Source: Pseudomonadota bacterium
Lineage (GTDB): Bacteria > Pseudomonadota > Gammaproteobacteria > Xanthomonadales > Xanthomonadaceae
Direction: 5' to 3'
Assembly: GCA_023399815.1 (NCBI GenBank)
Contig: JAEWOJ010000123.1
Location: 1-8,614 of the forward strand
DNA: 8,614 bases
Part shown: positions 6,387-8,614 of the stretch, in pieces
How positions within the stretch are numbered: position 1 is the first letter of the stretch
Layout: the number at the start of each line of letters is the position of its first letter
Program-made: the position numbers and the translations under genes
The notes under the pieces: generated by a model
What the model was told of the DNA's origin: nothing
Database searches by the model: none
The model's input: the letters and a program-made list of their open reading frames with translations, nothing else

Positions 6387-7267
6387 TGTCACGACGTATC
6401 CGCAAGGCGGTTTTCCCGGTCGCAGGTCTCGGCACCCGTTTCCTGCCGGCGACCAAGACGGTGCCCAAGGAGATGCTGCCGATCATCGACCGTCCGCTTA
6501 TCCAGTACGCCGTCGACGAGGCGATCGAAGCCGGCTGCGACACCCTGGTGTTCATCACCAATCGCTACAAGCATGCGGTCGCGGACTATTTCGACAAGGC
6601 CTACGAGCTGGAGCAGAAGCTCGAGCGCGCCGGCAAGCAGGAGCAGCTGGAGATGATCCGCCACGTGTTGCCCGAGGGCGTGCGGGCGGTGTTCGTGACC
6701 CAGACCGAGGCGTTGGGCCTGGGGCATGCGGTGCTGTGCGCCAAGGCGATCGTGGGCGACGAGCCCTTTGCCGTGCTGCTGCCGGACGACCTGATCTGGA
6801 ACCGCGGCGACGGCGCGTTGAAGCAGATGGCCGACCTCAACGAGGCCAGCGGCGCCAGCGTGATCGCGGTGGAGGATGTGCCGCACGAGAAGACCGCCAG
6901 CTACGGCATCGTTGCCACCGAGGCGTTCGACGGCCGCAAGGGCCGTATCTCGCAGATCGTGGAAAAGCCCAGGCCGGAGGACGCACCGAGCGACCTGGCG
7001 GTGGTCGGCCGCTACGTGCTGAGCCCGAAGATCTTCGAGCTGCTGGGGCAGACCGGCAGCGGCGCCGGTGGCGAGATCCAGCTGACCGATGCGATCGCGG
7101 CGCTGCTGAAGACCGAGGAGGTCGATGCCTACCGCTTTGAAGGCACCCGTTTCGATTGCGGCACGCACCTGGGCCTGGTCGAGGCGACGATCCGTTTCGC
7201 GCTGGACAACCCGAAGCTGGCCGAGGCCACGCGCGAGAAGCTCACCGCGATGCTGGCGGAAGGCTGA
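6386..7267 (+). CDS. galU: UTP--glucose-1-phosphate uridylyltransferase
   Basis: A 293-residue cytoplasmic enzyme that joins glucose-1-phosphate and UTP into UDP-glucose and pyrophosphate, feeding LPS core, exopolysaccharide and osmoprotectant glucans. Seen: the nucleotide-binding start AGLGTRFLPATKTVPKEML (residues 13-31) with the Lys of VPKEM; LLPDDL (131-136) with the metal-binding Asp pair; QIVEKP (190-195), whose Lys contacts the sugar phosphate; and GGEIQLTDA (228-236). Length matches bacterial GalU (about 290-300). The start is ATG at 6386, whose A is the last base of the preceding TGA; an AGGA Shine-Dalgarno (6378-6381) sits inside the end of the dehydratase gene. The frame stays open far upstream, but that is a shadow of the preceding gene. 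It is the last gene of the operon; a strong terminator follows. Confidence 0.97.
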   Translation: MSRRIRKAVFPVAGLGTRFLPATKTVPKEMLPIIDRPLIQYAVDEAIEAGCDTLVFITNRYKHAVADYFDKAYELEQKLERAGKQEQLEMIRHVLPEGVRAVFVTQTEALGLGHAVLCAKAIVGDEPFAVLLPDDLIWNRGDGALKQMADLNEASGASVIAVEDVPHEKTASYGIVATEAFDGRKGRISQIVEKPRPEDAPSDLAVVGRYVLSPKIFELLGQTGSGAGGEIQLTDAIAALLKTEEVDAYRFEGTRFDCGTHLGLVEATIRFALDNPKLAEATREKLTAMLAEG

Positions 7268-7330
7268 GGGGCCGTCCGTTCTTCAAGCACTCCTTCGGCA
7301 CTTCGATTGATGCGTCATGGACGGGCCAGG

Positions 7331-7425
7331 CAGACCTTTGCGGGATACGCCGTGAACCCGCCCATGCAGGCTCGCCCACATCATCCATTGTGTGGACGGT
7401 CTCGCAAAGGCCTGCGCATCCCGCA
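7331..7425 (+). repeat. imperfect inverted-repeat element, copy A
   Basis: Two alternative outer stems overlap and exclude each other. One pairs CAGACCTTTGCG (7331-7342) with CGCAAAGGCCTG (7403-7414), 11 of 12. The other pairs 7339-7350 with 7414-7425, 11 of 12 (core GCGGGATACGC with GCGCATCCCGC). Inside is a hairpin CCACA/TGTGG (7376-7380 and 7391-7395). Bases 7362-7398 align without gaps to the reverse complement of 7614-7650 (29 of 37 identical, 13 exact), so it has a partner copy in opposite orientation. It resembles small intergenic repeats of Xanthomonadaceae, from memory. Confidence 0.6.
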
Positions 7426-7473
7426 TGTCGAGTTTCTGGCGGGCGCGGACGGGCAGGGCGGAATCCCATGCAG

Positions 7474-7511
7474 AAACAGAAAAGGCAGCCGTTGGCTGCC
7501 TTTTCTGTTTT
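7474..7511. terminator. bidirectional Rho-independent terminator between galU and thiolase gene
   Basis: A perfect 17-bp inverted repeat (7474-7490 and 7494-7510) around a 3-nt loop GTT. The inner 7 bp are GC-rich (GGCAGCC/GGCTGCC); outside them the arms are A-rich on the left and T-rich on the right (TTTTCTGTTTT), so both strands present a GC stem followed by a U-rich tail. It lies 206 nt past the galU stop and about 220 nt past the end of the opposing thiolase gene, which fits a shared terminator for two convergent transcripts. Confidence 0.88.
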
Positions 7512-7609
7512 CAGGGCAAAAGCGTTCACGCCTAGCGTGGATCTGTTGCTCTTGCCTTTGCCCGATTCTCCGCGACGCGAAATGTCGGGTGGCACGGGGA
7601 GGTTGACCG

Positions 7610-7669
7610 GGCTCGTCCGCGGCATGAATGCCGTGGACGAGCCTGCATGGACCTGCTTGCGGCGTGCCC
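7610..7669 (-). repeat. inverted-repeat element, copy B (opposite orientation to A)
   Basis: A 16-bp hairpin (arms 7610-7625 and 7628-7643, one G·T pair, 2-nt loop or TGAA tetraloop), followed by sequence to about 7669 that on the minus strand aligns with the start of copy A (GGGCACGCCG against GGGATACGCCG). The shared exact core is CCATGCAGGCTCG on the minus strand (7638-7650). Copies A and B lie on either side of the terminator, pointing toward it. The central hairpin is kept in both although its bases differ. Confidence 0.6.
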
Positions 7670-7680
7670 TGCCCGGGCAG
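7669..7680. repeat. perfect 12-bp palindrome
   Basis: CTGCCCGGGCAG reads the same on both strands. It sits at the edge of repeat copy B, 50 bp beyond the end of the thiolase gene. It could be part of the repeat element or a weak hairpin at the thiolase mRNA 3' end; no operator is known to me with this sequence. Confidence 0.4.
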
Positions 7681-7729
7681 TCTCATCCACCTGGGCCCCA
7701 CGGCAATGCAACCGGAAACGCGCTGAAGC

Positions 7730-8614
7730 TTACAGCGCCTCGAAGATGCCGGCCGCACCCATGCCGGTGCCGATGCACATCGTCACCATGCCGTACTTCT
7801 GCTGGCGGCGACGCAGGCCGTGCACCAGGGTCGCGGTGCGGATCGCACCGGTCGCGCCCAGCGGATGACCCAGTGCGATCGCGCCGCCCAGCGGATTGAC
7901 CTTGGACGGATCCAGGCCGCAATCGCGGATCACCGCCAGCGACTGCGCGGCGAAGGCTTCGTTGAGCTCGATCCAGTCCAGCTGGTCCTGGGTCAGGCCC
8001 GCCTGCTTGAGCGCCTTCGGGATCGCCGCGATCGGACCGATGCCCATCACCTCCGGGCGCACGCCGGCCACCGAGAAGCTGACGAAACGCGCCAGCGGGG
8101 TCAGGCCGTAGTCCTTGATCGCCTGCTCCGAGGCCAGCAGCACCGCGCCGGCGCCGTCGCTCATCTGCGAGGAGTTGCCGGCGGTGACGCTGCCGCCGAA
8201 CTGGCCGTTGCGGAATACCGGACGCAGCTTGGCCAGGCCCTCGGCCGAGGAGTCCGGGCGCGGGCCCTCGTCGGTATCGGCCAGCGTGTTGCGGGTGATG
8301 ATCCGCTGGCCGTCGCCCAGGTCGGGCAGGTGCGAGACGATCTCGTAGGGGCTGATCTCGTCCTTGAACTCGCCGGCCTGGATCGCGGCGATGGCCTTCT
8401 GGTGCGAGGCCAGGGCGAAGGCATCCTGTTCCTCGCGCGAGACCTTCCACTCCTCGGCGACCTTCTCGGCGGTGATGCCCATGCCGTAGGCGATGGCGAC
8501 GTGGTCGTTGTCGAACACGCTCGGCGCCATGGCGATCTTGTTGCCCATCATCGGCACCATCGACATCGACTCGGTGCCGCCAGCCAGCATCAGGTCGGCG
8601 TTGCCCAGGCGGAT
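7730..8614 (-). CDS. acetyl-CoA C-acyltransferase / thiolase (5' end outside window)
   Basis: Partial gene on the minus strand, open at the window edge and ending at TAA (7732-7730); 294 residues of a family of about 390-400. Thiolases cleave 3-ketoacyl-CoA with CoA (the last step of beta-oxidation) or run in reverse to condense acetyl-CoA. The fragment starts IRLGNADLMLAGGTESMSMV, the segment just after the nucleophile cysteine, which lies outside. Seen: NEAFAAQ (218-224), GGAIALGHPLGATG (243-256) with the catalytic His250, and the C-terminal CIGTGMGAAGIFE (280-292) with the acid/base Cys280. This pattern fits the FadA-like degradative thiolases that in Xanthomonads accompany a 3-hydroxyacyl-CoA dehydrogenase, which would lie beyond 8614; a biosynthetic acetyl-CoA acetyltransferase cannot be excluded. 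It is convergent with galU and functionally unrelated to it. Confidence 0.93.
   Translation of the reverse strand: MRLGNADLMLAGGTESMSMVPMMGNKIAMAPSVFDNDHVAIAYGMGITAEKVAEEWKVSREEQDAFALASHQKAIAAIQAGEFKDEISPYEIVSHLPDLGDGQRIITRNTLADTDEGPRPDSSAEGLAKLRPVFRNGQFGGSVTAGNSSQMSDGAGAVLLASEQAIKDYGLTPLARFVSFSVAGVRPEVMGIGPIAAIPKALKQAGLTQDQLDWIELNEAFAAQSLAVIRDCGLDPSKVNPLGGAIALGHPLGATGAIRTATLVHGLRRRQQKYGMVTMCIGTGMGAAGIFEAL

Larger units (their letters stand above)
7268..7729. other. gene-free convergent intergenic region rich in hairpins
   Basis: A 462-bp gap between the convergent galU and thiolase genes with no credible gene. It holds, in order, a large imperfect inverted repeat (7331-7425), a long perfect terminator stem (7474-7510), a group of short inverted repeats (GGGCAAA 7514-7520 with TTTGCCC 7557-7563; CACGC/GCGTG 7527-7539; CCCGA/TCGGG 7561-7589), a 16-bp hairpin (7610-7643) and the perfect palindrome CTGCCCGGGCAG (7669-7680). 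The density of inverted repeats is far above the neighbouring coding DNA. Small open frames here lack ribosome sites and follow the repeats. Confidence 0.8.

Noticed and set aside
4332..6392. 686-codon open frame on the minus strand opposite the dehydratase gene
   Set aside because: Same reasons: it lies opposite a clear enzyme gene, has an Arg/Gln/His-rich composition and no recognisable domain.
7242..7625. Minus-strand 127-codon frame in the galU-thiolase gap
   Set aside because: It spans the perfect terminator stem and repeat elements and has no motif or Shine-Dalgarno; it is more likely repeat DNA than a gene.
7156..7899. Plus-strand 247-codon frame overlapping galU, the gap and the thiolase gene
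   Set aside because: It overlaps two clear genes in wrong frames and crosses the terminator.

Overview
The window is a GC-rich chromosomal segment that looks like a gammaproteobacterium of the Xanthomonadaceae/Lysobacteraceae (Lysobacter, Luteimonas, Pseudoxanthomonas or a relative). This rests on high GC, a Xanthomonad-like gene order (rpsA, ihfB, lapA, lapB, then sugar genes), close resemblance of S1, IHF-beta and LapB to gammaproteobacterial proteins, and small structured intergenic repeats of the kind common in this family. The assignment is inference; no rRNA is present to settle it.

Layout, left to right: the 3' four fifths of rpsA (ribosomal protein S1, cut by the window edge); a GC hairpin; ihfB (IHF beta subunit); a 238-bp gap with two tandem copies of a 75-bp three-hairpin element, the second ending in a Rho-independent terminator; then a tightly packed same-strand run of five genes: lapA, lapB, a polyprenyl-phosphate sugar-1-phosphate transferase (WecA/WbpL type), a membrane-anchored UDP-sugar dehydratase/epimerase (WbpM/CapD type) and galU. 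Gaps inside this run are 6 nt, 3 nt, 13 nt and a 1-nt overlap, so it reads as one operon. A 462-bp gap follows, holding a long perfect bidirectional terminator flanked by two inverted, diverged copies of another hairpin element. The window ends with the 3' part of a thiolase gene on the minus strand, convergent with galU.

Functionally, the central operon joins control and supply of the outer-membrane glycolipid. LapA and LapB control LpxC turnover and so lipid A output. The transferase would start O-antigen or capsule repeat units on undecaprenyl phosphate, the dehydratase would make a 4-keto-6-deoxy-HexNAc precursor, and GalU makes UDP-glucose. The order ihfB ... WbpL-like, WbpM-like recalls the edges of the Pseudomonas aeruginosa O-antigen locus (known from memory), with lapAB where the variable cluster would be.

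The coding genes are ordinary. The most interesting signals are the two families of structured intergenic repeats, where paired copies differ by compensatory base-pair changes. I see no phage, transposase, CRISPR, tRNA or rRNA.
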